Below, piece by piece: positions 18,536 to 27,610 of a stretch of 64,000 nt of DNA (position 1 is its first letter; every line of letters starts with the position of its first letter). The notes beneath the pieces are model-generated. The model was not told where the DNA came from and searched no databases. It was given only the letters and a program-made list of their open reading frames with translations. Position numbers and translations under genes: made by a program. The stretch is from CTSoil-043 sp963821235 (GTDB lineage Bacteria; Chloroflexota; Limnocylindria; Limnocylindrales; CSP1-4), in assembly GCA_963821235.1 (NCBI GenBank), contig CAWGCS010000001.1, positions 1,550,001 through 1,614,000 on the forward strand, given 5' to 3'.

Positions 18536-19132
18536 ATGCAACCGACCGCGGAGATGACCCGCAGCACCTGGTGGGCGTTCGCCGTGGGGGGCGCCGCCGG
18601 CCTCGTCGCGGCGGCGGCCGCCGGGCTCGCCCTGGGGTCGGCCGGCCTCGTCACCGGTGCCTGGCAGCTGGTCGCCGGGATCGCCCTGCTCGTGGCCGCC
18701 GCCCGGGCCCCCGGCGGCGTCGGCTCGGCGGTCCCGTTCCTCGGCCTCGCCGCGGCCGGGGTGGTCCTCGGCGCGGTCGGGGTCCTCCTGCCCTCGCTCG
18801 ACCCGCGGATCGCCCTGATCGCCATCGGCATCTGGGGCGTGCTGGCAGGAGCCGGCTACCTCGCCGTGGCCCGCATCGCCCGGGCCTTCCGGGTGCACGA
18901 CGGTGGCCTGCTGCGAGTGGCCTGGGTGGCGATCGCCACCGGGATCGCGACCTCGACCCTGCCCACCTTCGGCCTGGGTGCCTCGACGCTGGCGGCCGGG
19001 GCGGCCCTCGCCCTGACCGGGGCGATCACGATCGTGGCCTCGCTGCGACTGCGCATCCTGCCGGACGAGGCACCCCCCGTCATCTCCCGTCGCGAGGCGC
19101 GCCGGCGCGAGCGCCGCTCGCCGGGCGGCTGA
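18536..19132 (+). CDS. HdeD-like multi-pass membrane protein
   Basis: 198 aa with six hydrophobic segments in paired repeats (GLVAAAAAGLALG, WQLVAGIALLVAAA, FLGLAAAGVVLGAVGVLL, IAIGIWGVLAGAGYL and so on) and a basic Arg-rich tail. This layout resembles HdeD/DUF308 acid-stress membrane proteins. AGGAGGAGG (18516-18524) precedes the ATG and CATACT (18488-18493) is a possible -10. Flanked by terminators, so probably monocistronic. Function not assigned. Confidence 0.6.
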   Translation: MQPTAEMTRSTWWAFAVGGAAGLVAAAAAGLALGSAGLVTGAWQLVAGIALLVAAARAPGGVGSAVPFLGLAAAGVVLGAVGVLLPSLDPRIALIAIGIWGVLAGAGYLAVARIARAFRVHDGGLLRVAWVAIATGIATSTLPTFGLGASTLAAGAALALTGAITIVASLRLRILPDEAPPVISRREARRRERRSPGG

Positions 19133-19152
19133 GGCACGGCCATGCCCATCCC

Positions 19153-19180
19153 GGCGGGGCCGAACGGCCCCGCCGTTCGG
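19153..19180 (+). terminator. overlapping alternative hairpins / GGGCC-N4-GGCCC palindrome
   Basis: GGCGGGGCCG-AA-CGGCCCCGCC (19153-19174, 10-bp stem) and CCGAACGG-(5)-CCGTTCGG (19160-19180, 8-bp stem) share bases and exclude each other. The first contains the palindrome GGGCCGAACGGCCC (19157-19170). The position, 20 nt after the HdeD-like gene and ~60 nt before the V-ATPase operon, fits either a terminator/attenuator or a DevR-like operator. Confidence 0.45.
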
Positions 19181-19236
19181 GGTCGCCCGCAACTGGCGCA
19201 CGGAGCACGGCGGGTCGAGGCTAGGGAAGGGACCAG

Positions 19237-19626
19237 GTGCCTTCCGCACGGGTCGGTCCGCGGGGTGTCGACATGGAGCCGCCGGCTCTCGTCATCCTCG
19301 AGCGCGCCGAGCAGGCGGCGCGGGAGCGCCGGCTTGCGGCCGGGGTCGAAGCCGAGCGCTTGCTCGTGGCGGCGCGGGCCGAGGCCGCCCGGATCGAGGA
19401 GGCGGCCGAAGGCGCCGCGGCCGAGGCGGCGGAGGCCGCCCGGCGCGCCGGGGCCGCGGCGGCGGACCGCCAGATCGCGGCCCTGGAGGCCGGCGCCAGG
19501 GCCGCGATCCGCCCGCTCCCGGAGGCCAGGGCCGCGGCCGTCGCGTTCGTCGTGGCGGCCCTGCTCGGCGAGGACCTGCCGGATGACGCGGGCGGGGGGA
19601 TCCCCGGCCGAGGAGGGGAGGGCTGA
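19237..19626 (+). CDS. V-type ATP synthase peripheral stalk subunit H/G
   Basis: 129 aa, almost entirely Ala/Glu/Arg-rich amphipathic helix (LERAEQAARERRLAAG, RAEAARIEEAAEG), as in the AhaH/VatG stalk subunit that pairs with subunit E. It opens the nine-gene ATP synthase operon. GTG 19237 follows a GGGAAGGGA purine tract; ATG 19273 is a credible alternative start that would remove 12 residues. Confidence 0.7.
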   Translation: MPSARVGPRGVDMEPPALVILERAEQAARERRLAAGVEAERLLVAARAEAARIEEAAEGAAAEAAEAARRAGAAAADRQIAALEAGARAAIRPLPEARAAAVAFVVAALLGEDLPDDAGGGIPGRGGEG

Positions 19627-19641
19627 GCCACGCTCGTCCGG

Positions 19642-21561
19642 ATGGTCAGGCTCGACATCCTCGCGCCGCGCCACGCCGGCGAAGCGCTCCTGCGGGCCGT
19701 CCACCGGGCAGGCGTGCTCCACCTCGTGGCGTTCGAGGCCCCGCCGGACGCCGGCCCCGCCCTCTTCGGCGTCGAGCCGGCGAGCGTCCCGGTCGGCGAG
19801 GCACGGCGCCTCCTCGACCGGCTCGCCGAGCTCCGGGCCATGCTCGGGTCGGTCCCGCCGCGCCCGGGCGTCGTGGCCGAGCTGTACGACCTCGACCTCG
19901 TCCATCTCGGACGGCGCGTCGACGCCCTCGATCCGGTGCGGGCGGAGGCCCGCCGGCTCGCCGCCGAGCGAGACCGCGCGACGGCCGAGCGGGCCCGGGT
20001 GGGCCGCTGTCGTGCGCTCGTCGCGGGCCTGGAGCGCGTCGCCGGCCGGGTGCCCGTCCTGCCCGGCTACGGCGCCACCGGGATCGTCGTAGGAGCGCGC
20101 CATCGGGCCGTGTTCCCGCTCCTCCGCGACGAGCTGGAGACCCTCACCGGCGGCCGCTGCGAGGTCGTCACCGGGGACCTCGATGCCGATCGCGTTGCCG
20201 CGCTCCTCGTCTACCCCCTGCGCGATGCCCCAGCCGTCCAGACGCTGATCGGCGGCCGCAACCTCGAGGAGATCGCCCTGCCCGACGAGCTCGCCGGGCC
20301 TCCCCTCTCGGAGGTCGGGCCCCGCCTCGCCGACCGCGAGGAACGCCTTGCCCGCGAGATCCGGGCGGCGGACGAGACGCTTCTCGCCCTGGCCGCCCGG
20401 GAGGCGCCGCTCGTCGCGGCCCTGGCCGCGCTGGCCGCCGATCGGCTTGCCGAGCTCGAGGTGCTGGCGGGCGCCGGGGTGAGCGACCATCTCGTCTGCC
20501 TCAGCGGCTGGGCGCCGGAGGACGCGGCGGCGCCGCTGGCCGAGCGGCTGACCCGCGAGGTGGCCGAGTCGGTGCTCGTCGTCGAGCGCCCGCGGGAGGC
20601 CGGCACGCCGCCGGCGGCGCCGGTCGCTCTCCAGAACGGCCGGTTCCTGCGCGCCTTCGAGCCGCTCACGACGTTCGTCGCCGTGCCCCGCTACGGGACG
20701 CTCGACCCGACGCCGCTGCTGGCCCTCATGTTCCCGGCGTTCGTCGGGCTCATGATCGGCGACGCCGGCTACGGCCTGGTCCTGGTCGGCCTGCTGGCCC
20801 TCGCCCGGTGGCGGCTGGGGGAGCGACCCGCGGTACGGGCGATCTGGCCGATCGGCCTCGCTGCGGGGGTCGCGACGATCGCCTTCGGGATCCTGTTCGG
20901 GGAGTGGTTCGGCGATCTCGGCAGCCGGGTGCTGGGGACCCGGCCGCTCTGGTTCTCGCGCGAGGAGGGACTCCTCCCGCTCCTGGCGCTGGCCGTCGGC
21001 ATCGGCGTTGGCCAGGTCGGCCTGGGCCTCGTCCTCGGGGCGGTCAACGCGGTTCGCCTCCGCGATCGCCGCGCGGCCGTGGGGAGCCTGGCCATGGCGG
21101 TCATCCTTGGGACCGGGCTCGTCGGGCTGGGGGCGATCGCCGGGGTCGTCCCCGAGGGCATCGGCACGGCGGCCCTCGTCGGGCTCGGCGGCGCAGCCAT
21201 CCTCGCCGCCCTGTCGCTCGGGGTGGCCGGGCCGATCGAGGCGATGGGCCTCGTCGGGCGCGTCCTCTCCTACGCGCGGCTCACCGCGATCGGCCTGGCG
21301 TCGGTGACGCTTGCCCTGGTCGCCAACCGGCTGGGAAGCCTCGCCGGGAACCTCGTCGTGGGCGCCCTGATCGCCGGCCTGCTCCACGCCCTGAACCTGG
21401 GCATCGGGATCTTCGACGCCTCGATCCAGGGGCTGCGACTGCACTACGTCGAGTTTTTCGGCACGTTCGTCGAGTCGGGCGGGACGGCCTATGACCCGTT
21501 CCGCTCGGAGCTCGGCGGACTCGCCGGGTCACCGCTCGCCGGATCTCCAGGAGGTGCGTGA
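19642..21561 (+). CDS. ntpI: V-type ATP synthase subunit I (a-type)
   Basis: 639 aa. An N-terminal soluble half with coiled-coil character (residues ~90-330) is followed by a C-terminal half with about seven to eight membrane helices; MFPAFVGLMIGDAGYG and GRVLSYARLTAIGLA are hallmark blocks, with the Arg of SYARL facing the proton path. It forms the ion half-channels with the K ring. It lies 15 nt after the stalk gene. Confidence 0.92.
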   Translation: MVRLDILAPRHAGEALLRAVHRAGVLHLVAFEAPPDAGPALFGVEPASVPVGEARRLLDRLAELRAMLGSVPPRPGVVAELYDLDLVHLGRRVDALDPVRAEARRLAAERDRATAERARVGRCRALVAGLERVAGRVPVLPGYGATGIVVGARHRAVFPLLRDELETLTGGRCEVVTGDLDADRVAALLVYPLRDAPAVQTLIGGRNLEEIALPDELAGPPLSEVGPRLADREERLAREIRAADETLLALAAREAPLVAALAALAADRLAELEVLAGAGVSDHLVCLSGWAPEDAAAPLAERLTREVAESVLVVERPREAGTPPAAPVALQNGRFLRAFEPLTTFVAVPRYGTLDPTPLLALMFPAFVGLMIGDAGYGLVLVGLLALARWRLGERPAVRAIWPIGLAAGVATIAFGILFGEWFGDLGSRVLGTRPLWFSREEGLLPLLALAVGIGVGQVGLGLVLGAVNAVRLRDRRAAVGSLAMAVILGTGLVGLGAIAGVVPEGIGTAALVGLGGAAILAALSLGVAGPIEAMGLVGRVLSYARLTAIGLASVTLALVANRLGSLAGNLVVGALIAGLLHALNLGIGIFDASIQGLRLHYVEFFGTFVESGGTAYDPFRSELGGLAGSPLAGSPGGA

Positions 21562-21562
21562 G

Positions 21563-21775
21563 ATGGACGAGGGCCTGCGCTACGTGGCGGCGGCGCTCGC
21601 GATCGGGCTGGCCGCGCTGGCCACGGGGTGGGCGCAGTCGCGGATCGGCTCGGCCGGCGCCGGCGCGCTGGCCGAGAAGCCGGAGCTGGCCGGGCGGATC
21701 ATCGTCCTGCTGGCCATCCCGGAGACGACCGTGATCCTGGGGTTCCTGGTGGCCGTCATCATCCTGGTCCAGTGA
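21563..21775 (+). CDS. ntpK: V-type ATP synthase subunit K (c-ring proteolipid)
   Basis: 70 aa, a single two-helix hairpin. Helix 1 holds ATGWAQSRIGSAGAGAL and helix 2 AIPETTVILGFLVAVIIL, with the ion-binding Glu in PETT. AGGAGGTG (21549-21556) sits at the right distance from ATG 21563. Gln in helix 1 plus Glu-Thr in helix 2 superficially match a Na+ ligand set, but similar residues occur in proton-coupled Thermus-type rings as I recall them, so the coupling ion is left open. Confidence 0.9.
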   Translation: MDEGLRYVAAALAIGLAALATGWAQSRIGSAGAGALAEKPELAGRIIVLLAIPETTVILGFLVAVIILVQ

Positions 21776-21806
21776 GCCGGGCGGGCGGGCACCCAGCGGG
21801 CCGGGC

Positions 21807-22421
21807 ATGAGCGTCGCCACGCTCGTCGAGGCGATCCAGGCCGAGGCCGAGGCCGAGGCGCGCGCGATCGTCGACCGGGCCGCCGGCGAGGCTGCCGCGA
21901 TCGTGGAGGCCGCCCGCCTCCGATCCCTCGAGCGCGCCGCCACGGCCCGCGTCGCGGCCGATCAGGCGGCCCGGTCGGAGGCCGCCCGGCGGGTCAACGT
22001 GCTCCGGCTCGGGGACCTCGGCGCTCGGGCCGGGCTGCTGGCCGACGCGATGGAGGCCGTGTTCGGGGCGGCCGGGGGCGAGGTGGCCGCGATCGCCGAC
22101 GGCGGCGACCCGCAGCGCTGGGCGCGAGGCCTGGGGCGGCTCGTCGCGGAGGCATCGGCGCTCGCCGGGCCGGGCGCGACGGCGGCCGTGCGGGACGGCG
22201 ACGCCCCGGCGGTCAGGGAGGCGGCCGCGGCGCTCGGCGCACGGATGGAGGTGGTCGTGGATCCGACGCAGCCGGCTGGTCTCGTGGCGCGGTCCGTCGA
22301 CGGGCTCGTGGAGGTGGACGCAACGCTCCCCGTCCGCCTGGCGCGGGCACGGGAGCAGCTCGCCGGCGAGGTCGCCGCCCGCCTCGGCGTCGTCGAGGCG
22401 CCGGAGACGGGTGACCGGTGA
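21807..22421 (+). CDS. ntpE: V-type ATP synthase subunit E
   Basis: 204 aa. The first ~90 residues are a long amphipathic helix (IQAEAEAEARAIVDRAAGEA), the rest a mixed alpha/beta head ending in LPVRLARAREQLAGEVAARL, the peripheral-stalk E architecture. Located between K and C as in Thermus-type operons; its stop overlaps or abuts the start of subunit C. Confidence 0.85.
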   Translation: MSVATLVEAIQAEAEAEARAIVDRAAGEAAAIVEAARLRSLERAATARVAADQAARSEAARRVNVLRLGDLGARAGLLADAMEAVFGAAGGEVAAIADGGDPQRWARGLGRLVAEASALAGPGATAAVRDGDAPAVREAAAALGARMEVVVDPTQPAGLVARSVDGLVEVDATLPVRLARAREQLAGEVAARLGVVEAPETGDR

Positions 22422-22428
22422 GCATGCG

Positions 22429-23349
22429 ATGAGCACGGGCTACGACTACGGGAATGCCCGCCTGGCCGGCCTCCGGAGCAGGCTCCCCGACGCCGGTCTC
22501 CTCCGGCGCCTCGGGCACGCGGCCGGGCCCGCCGAGCTTCTCGTCCTCCTGATGCAGGAGCCGGACTGGCGCTCGCTCGGCAGGTCGCCCGGCGAGCCCG
22601 TGCCCGGCGGGCGCGCCGCCGTCGACGACCTCGTCGATCGCTGGCGCGCGACCCGCCTCGGCGCCCTCCTCGGCTACTACGAGCCGCCGGTCCGCCGGCT
22701 CGTGGAGGCCCTCGTGCTGCCCCTCGATGCCGAGCGCCTCGTGGCGCTCCTGCGACGGCGCCGCGCGGGACACCCGGTCGAGGCCATCGCCCGGACGCTG
22801 TCGCGGGGCGCGCTGCTGGACGAGGCCACGCTCGCCCGGCTTGCCGGCATGCCGACCGACGCAGCGCTCCTCCGGGCGCTCGGCCCCATCGGCGTCGTCT
22901 CCGAGGGTGCGGCGGCAGCCCTGGGGGCGTCGGCCGTGGCGGCCGCCTCGGCCGCCACGCCGGAGGAACGGGCAGCCGCGACGGAGGCTGCCCTGCAAGC
23001 GGCGATCGAGCGTTCACGCCGGAACCGGGCGGCCGGTCGCGGCGCCGACGCGGCGGCGGTGCGGGCCCTGCTCGCGGCCGAGGCCGCCGACCGCGACGCC
23101 GTGGCCGCCGAGCTGGCGGTGGCGGGTCCCGCCTCGGCCGCGGTCCTGGAGCGGGCCATGTGCCTCTCGCGATGGGCGGCCCTGGACCGACGGGCACACC
23201 GGGACCCGCTGGGGATCGGGCCGGTGGCCGCCTACGTGGCGGCGGTGGAGCTGGCCGCGATCCGCCTGCGGGCAGTTGGCGCCCGCATCGCCGGCGCCTG
23301 GCGCGAGGAGGATGCCTCCCAATTCCTCGCCGCAGTGGCGGGGGCCTGA
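22429..23349 (+). CDS. ntpC: V-type ATP synthase subunit C (AC39 family)
   Basis: 306 aa, all-helical, with DYGNARLAGLRSRLPD at the N-terminus, as in the central-stalk cap that joins the rotor to the c-ring. ATG 22429 is chosen; an in-frame GTG at 22411 would overlap subunit E by 11 nt. Position in the E-C-F-A-B-D order supports the call more than any single motif. Confidence 0.82.
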   Translation: MSTGYDYGNARLAGLRSRLPDAGLLRRLGHAAGPAELLVLLMQEPDWRSLGRSPGEPVPGGRAAVDDLVDRWRATRLGALLGYYEPPVRRLVEALVLPLDAERLVALLRRRRAGHPVEAIARTLSRGALLDEATLARLAGMPTDAALLRALGPIGVVSEGAAAALGASAVAAASAATPEERAAATEAALQAAIERSRRNRAAGRGADAAAVRALLAAEAADRDAVAAELAVAGPASAAVLERAMCLSRWAALDRRAHRDPLGIGPVAAYVAAVELAAIRLRAVGARIAGAWREEDASQFLAAVAGA

Positions 23350-23352
23350 GCG

Positions 23353-23700
23353 ATGGCGCGCCTTGTCGTGCTCGCCTCGCCCGGCCTCGCCGACGGGTTC
23401 CGGCTGGCGGGCGCGTCGACGTTCGCGGTCGCGGCCGACGGCGCGGCGGCGGGCGTGCGCGGGATCGTCGCCGAGCCCGACGTGGGGATCGTCCTCGTGA
23501 CGGCCGACCTGTGGGCTGCGCTGGAGGAGCGGACCCGGGACGGCCTCGAGCGGCTCGCTCGCCCGCTCGTCCTGCAGCTGCCGGTCGGGGAGCTGTCGGA
23601 GGCGGTCGGACGCCGCGCCGCCATCGAGGAGATGCTGCAGCGGGCGATCGGCTACCGCACCGAGCTCGCGGGCGCGCCCGCGCGTGGCGGCGGTCGATGA
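23353..23700 (+). CDS. ntpF: V-type ATP synthase subunit F
   Basis: 115 aa, a small Rossmann-like protein: ARLVVLASPGLADGFRLAGA, then VGIVLVTADLWAALEE, and the C-terminal helix. This is the rotor subunit that binds D. Its stop overlaps the start of subunit A (ATGA at 23697). Confidence 0.85.
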   Translation: MARLVVLASPGLADGFRLAGASTFAVAADGAAAGVRGIVAEPDVGIVLVTADLWAALEERTRDGLERLARPLVLQLPVGELSEAVGRRAAIEEMLQRAIGYRTELAGAPARGGGR

Positions 23701-25549
23701 GCCCGGCCGCGACCGCGCGGATCGTGGCGGCGGTCGGCGCCGTCGTCCGGGCCGAGGTCCCGCCCACGGTGGCCGTCAACGACGTCATCCGGGTGGGTCC
23801 GCAGGGCCTGCTCGGCGAGGTGATCGGCCTCGAGCAGGGGGTCGCCACGATCCAGGTCTACGAGGAGACGGACGGCCTGCAGGTCGGCGACGCTGTCGAG
23901 CCGGCCGGGACGCCGCTCCTGGCGCTCCTCGGGCCGGGGCTGCTGGGGTCGACCTACGACGGGCTCCAGCGGCCGCTCGACGCGCTGGCGGCGGCCGGGA
24001 TCTGGCGCCTCGTCCCGGGGCTCGGCGGGGCGGGCGAGGTTGGCGAGCCTGGGCCTGGCGCCGCGCTCGGGGCGGCTCGGGCAGCCCAGCCGGCCTCGAA
24101 GGCCCTGCTCTCGCCCCTGGCGCGGGACCGGCGCTGGGCGTTCACGCCGGAGCGTTCCGTCGGCGAGGTCGTCGGTCCCGGCGACGTGCTCGGCACCGTG
24201 CCGGAGGGCCCGCTGCGTCACCGCATCCTCGTTCCGCCCGACGCGCGGCCCGGCCGGCTTCTCGCGCTGGAGGCAGGGACCTTCACCGTCGCCGAGCCGA
24301 TCGGCCGGATCGCCGGGCCGTCCGGCGAGGTGCCGCTGCGGCTCTCCCACGCCTGGCCGATGCGTCGCCGTCGGCCCGTCGCCGCCCGGCTGGCAGCGGA
24401 GCGTCCCTTCGTGACCGGCCAGCGTGTCCTCGACACGCTCTACCCGGTCGCGGTGGGCGGCACGGCCGTCATCCCGGGCGGCTTCGGCACCGGCAAGACG
24501 GTCGTCGAGCAGGCCCTGGCCCGCTGGTCGGATGCGGACGTGGTCGTCTACGTCGGCTGCGGGGAGCGGGGCAACGAGATCGCAGAGCTCCTCGCCACGT
24601 TCCCGGAGCTGGTCGACCCGCGGACCGGCGGCCCGCTGCTCGCCCGGACGGTGCTCGTCGCGAACACGTCCAACATGCCGGTCGCCGCGCGCGAGGCATC
24701 GATCCAGCTGGGGATCACGATCGCCGAGTACTTCCGCGACCAGGGGCTCTCGGTCGCACTCCTCGCCGACTCGACGAGCCGCTGGGCGGAGGCGCTGCGC
24801 GAGATCAGCGGGCGGCTCGAGGAGCTGCCCGGCGAGGAGGGCTACCCGGCCTACCTCGCCAGCCGGCTGGCCGCCTTCTACGAGGCGGCGGGCCGGGTCC
24901 GCGTGCTCGGATCGCCCGAGCGCGAGGGCGCCGTGACGCTCGTCGGCGCCGTCTCCCCGCCCGGCGGCGACTTCAGCGAGCCGGTGACGCAGGCGAGCCT
25001 CCGCCTCGCCGGCACCTTCTGGTCGCTCGACGCCGAGCTCGCCCACGCCCGGCACTTCCCGGCGATCTCCTGGGAGCGCGTCCTACTCCCTCGTGGCCGA
25101 CGCGCTGGCGCGGCTGGTTTGCCCGACGGGTCGACCCGGCGTGGGCCGACCTGCGGGCCGATCTCCTGGCCCTCCTGGCGCGCGAGCGGAGCATCCTCGA
25201 CATCGTCCAGCTGGTCGGCACGGACGCGCTGCCGGACGACGACCGCGCCATCCTCGCCGCCGCCCGCCTCGTCCGCGAGGTCTTCCTCCAGCAGCACGCC
25301 TACGATCCCCACGACGCGGCCAGGCCGCTCGACGAGCAGGTGGCGCTCCTCCGCGCGGTCCTCGCCGCCCGCGACGCGCTTCTCCGCTGGACAGCGTCGG
25401 GGCTCCTACCCGAGGAATCGTCCGCGGACCCGCGCCTGGCCGACCTGCGCGCGGCGAAGGGCTGGAGCGGGCCGGGGACGGCTGAACGCCTGCGCGCACT
25501 CGCCCGGCGCTTCGCGTCCGACGACGCCGCGGCGGGGGAGGTGCGATGA
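23697..25549 (+). pseudogene. ntpA: V-type ATP synthase catalytic subunit A, two apparent frameshifts
   Basis: The reading frame begins at 23697 (MSPAATARIVAAVG) and shows the V-type A domains in order: N-terminal barrel, non-homologous insert, then the nucleotide-binding domain with P-loop GGFGTGKT and YVGCGERGNE, LADSTSRWAEALREIS and GAVSPPGGDFSEPV. After HFPAISWER an extra G at 25080 shifts the frame; SYSLVADALAR then reads in frame +1 up to an extra C at 25114, after which WFARRVDPAWADLRADLLAL and the rest of the C-terminal bundle read intact to 25549. Removing two bases restores a full ~616-aa protein. No substitution-type stop is needed to explain it. Sequencing/consensus error or recent decay are the options. 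Confidence 0.85.
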
Positions 25550-26941
25550 CCCTCTCGCTGCGCCGGCTCCGCGGCGGGGAGCGCCTCGGCGGGCCTGCTC
25601 CTCGTGATCCGGCGTGCGCCCGGGCTCGCCCTCGGGGAGGAGGTCGTGGTCCGGGCCGGCCAGCCCGGCGAGGCCCGCCACGGGCGCATCGTCGAGATCG
25701 ACGCGGACCGTGCGGTGGTCCAGGTCTACGAGGGCACAGGCGGGCTGAACCTGCAGGCGACGGTCGTCGAGCCGACCGGCGAGCCGTTCCGCCTCGGGGT
25801 CTCGGCGGCGATGCTGGGGCGCCGGATGGACGGCCGTGGCAGCCCGATCGACGGCGGTCCACCGATCGTCCCGGTCCGCCTGGTCGACGTCGACGGAGGC
25901 GCCATCAACCCGGTGGCGCGCGACAACCCGCGCGACTTCATCGAGACCGGCGTGACAGCGCCATCGACCTCCTTGCCTCCCTGGTCCGCGGCCAGAAGCT
26001 GCCGATCTTCACCGGGGCGGGGCTGCCCGGCGAACGACCTGGCGGCGCGGATCGCCATCGGCGCGCGTCTCCTCGGGGACGCCCGCTTCGTGACCGTCTT
26101 CGCCGCCATGGGGATCACCCGTCGCGAGGCGGCGTACTTCGAGGACGTCTTCGCCGGCTCGGGCGCCCTCGACCGGATCGCGGCTCTTCCTGAACCTGGC
26201 CGACGACCCGGCGATCGAGCGGCTGCTGACGCCACGCTGCGCCCTGACGCTCGCGGAGCACCTGGCCTTCGACCTCGGCCTCGACGTCCTCGTCGTGATG
26301 ACGGACGTGCTGGCCTATGGCGAGGCGCTCCGTGAGCTGTCCACCGCGCGCGAGGAGATCCCGGGGCGGCGCGGCTACCCCGGCTACCTGTACACCGACC
26401 TCGCCACGCTCTTCGAGCGAGCCGGGCGCGTCCGGGGCCGGCCGGGCTCGCTGACCCTCCTGCCGATCGTGACGCTGCCCGGACGACGACGTGACCCACC
26501 CGGTCCCGGACCTCACCGGCTACATCACCGAGGGCCAGATCGTCCTCTCGCGCGACCTCTGGGGCCGGGGGATCGACCCGCCCATCGATGTGCTCCCCTG
26601 CCTCTCGCGGGTGATGAACGCGGGCATCGGGGAGGGCCGGACGCGCGGCAGAGCACCGCATCGTGGCGGACCAGCTCTACGCGCTCTACGCCCGTGGGCG
26701 AGAGCTGCGTCGGCTCGTCGCGGTGATCGGGGAGGCGACCCTCTCGACCTCCGAGCGGGCGATACTCGCCTTCGCCGACGCCTTCGAGGCCCGGCTCGTC
26801 GGCCAGGCGGCGGCGCGACGGACCCTCGACGAATCGTTCGAGGTCGCCTGGGGGCTGCTCCTCGACCTGTCCGACGACACCCTCACCCGGCTCCCGGCCG
26901 ACCTGGTGGCGGCGGCGCGCGCGGCACGGGCGCCGGCATGA
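25546..26941 (+). pseudogene. ntpB: V-type ATP synthase subunit B, six apparent frameshifts
   Basis: Starts by ATGA overlap with subunit A. Homologous segments follow each other without loss but in changing frames: indels at ~25594 (extra C, or -2), 25955-25956 (extra AC, or -1), 26032 (extra G), 26183 (extra G), 26481 (extra G) and 26647 (extra G). Signature blocks are all present: NPVARDNPRDFIETGV, SAIDLLASLVRGQKLPIF, FAAMGITRREAAYFED, LFLNLADDPAIERLLTPR, EEIPGRRGYPGYLYTDLAT, THPVPDLTGYITEGQI and VADQLYALYARG. The repaired protein is ~460 aa, normal for B, and has no P-loop, as expected for the non-catalytic subunit. Ends in ATGA overlap with subunit D. Confidence 0.85.
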
Positions 26942-27606
26942 CGACGGCGGGCGGGCTGCCGCGGACGCGCATGGCGCTCCTGGCGGGGCGCGCCCGCCTC
27001 GCCCTGGCCCGCCAGGGGCGCCGGCTCCTGGAGGACAAGCGGGACGCCCTCCTCGAGGAGCTCCACCGGGAGATCCGGACGGCGGTCGCGGCACGGCGGG
27101 AGCTGGAGGCGGCGGCGGCGGAGGCCCGGCTGGCGCTCGAGACGGCGCGCGTCCGGCACGGCGCCGCGACCGTCGCGGCAGCGGGCGCCGGCGCCGCGGG
27201 TGAGATCGGGGTGGACGTCCTGTTCACGACGGTGATGGGCGTGCCGGTCCCGACGGTCGCCGCCCGCAGCCTCGTCCGCCCGGCGGCGGCGCGGGGGCGG
27301 GACCCGCTCGCGACCGGCCCGGCCGTCGAGGCCGCCGCGGAGCGGTTCGAGGAGGAGCTGACGATCGCCCTGCGCGTCGCGACGATGGAGGCCCGCGTCC
27401 TCCGGCTGGCCCGCGAGATCCGCCGGACGAGCAGCCGAGTGAACGCCCTCCGGACGCTGGTGATCCCGGCGCTCGACGCCGAGACGGCGGCGATCGAGCT
27501 GAGCCTGGAGCAGCGGGAGCGCGAGGACCGCTTCCGCCTCAAGCTCGTGAAGCGCCGCCGCGGCCACGACGCCCGCGGCGGGCGCCTCGGCGTCGGCCCT
27601 GCCTGA
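26938..27606 (+). CDS. ntpD: V-type ATP synthase subunit D
   Basis: 222 aa, two long helices: LAGRARLALARQGRRLLEDK at the N-terminus, and at the C-terminus RRTSSRVNALRTLVIPALDA, the most conserved stretch of D rotor subunits, then a basic tail. The frame is intact, so the indels upstream are confined to A and B. Last gene of the operon; convergent with the 2-oxoacid oxidoreductase genes 4 nt away. Confidence 0.9.
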   Translation: MTTAGGLPRTRMALLAGRARLALARQGRRLLEDKRDALLEELHREIRTAVAARRELEAAAAEARLALETARVRHGAATVAAAGAGAAGEIGVDVLFTTVMGVPVPTVAARSLVRPAAARGRDPLATGPAVEAAAERFEEELTIALRVATMEARVLRLAREIRRTSSRVNALRTLVIPALDAETAAIELSLEQREREDRFRLKLVKRRRGHDARGGRLGVGPA

Positions 27607-27610
27607 CGGC

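Noticed and set aside
21563..21775. Na+ specificity of the ATP synthase c-ring (Gln in helix 1, Glu-Thr in helix 2)
   Set aside because: As I recall them, proton-coupled Thermus-type K subunits carry similar residues, so the motif does not discriminate.
25071..26660. Programmed ribosomal frameshifting in the V-ATPase A and B genes
   Set aside because: Eight separate shifts, no slippery heptamers or downstream structures common to the sites.
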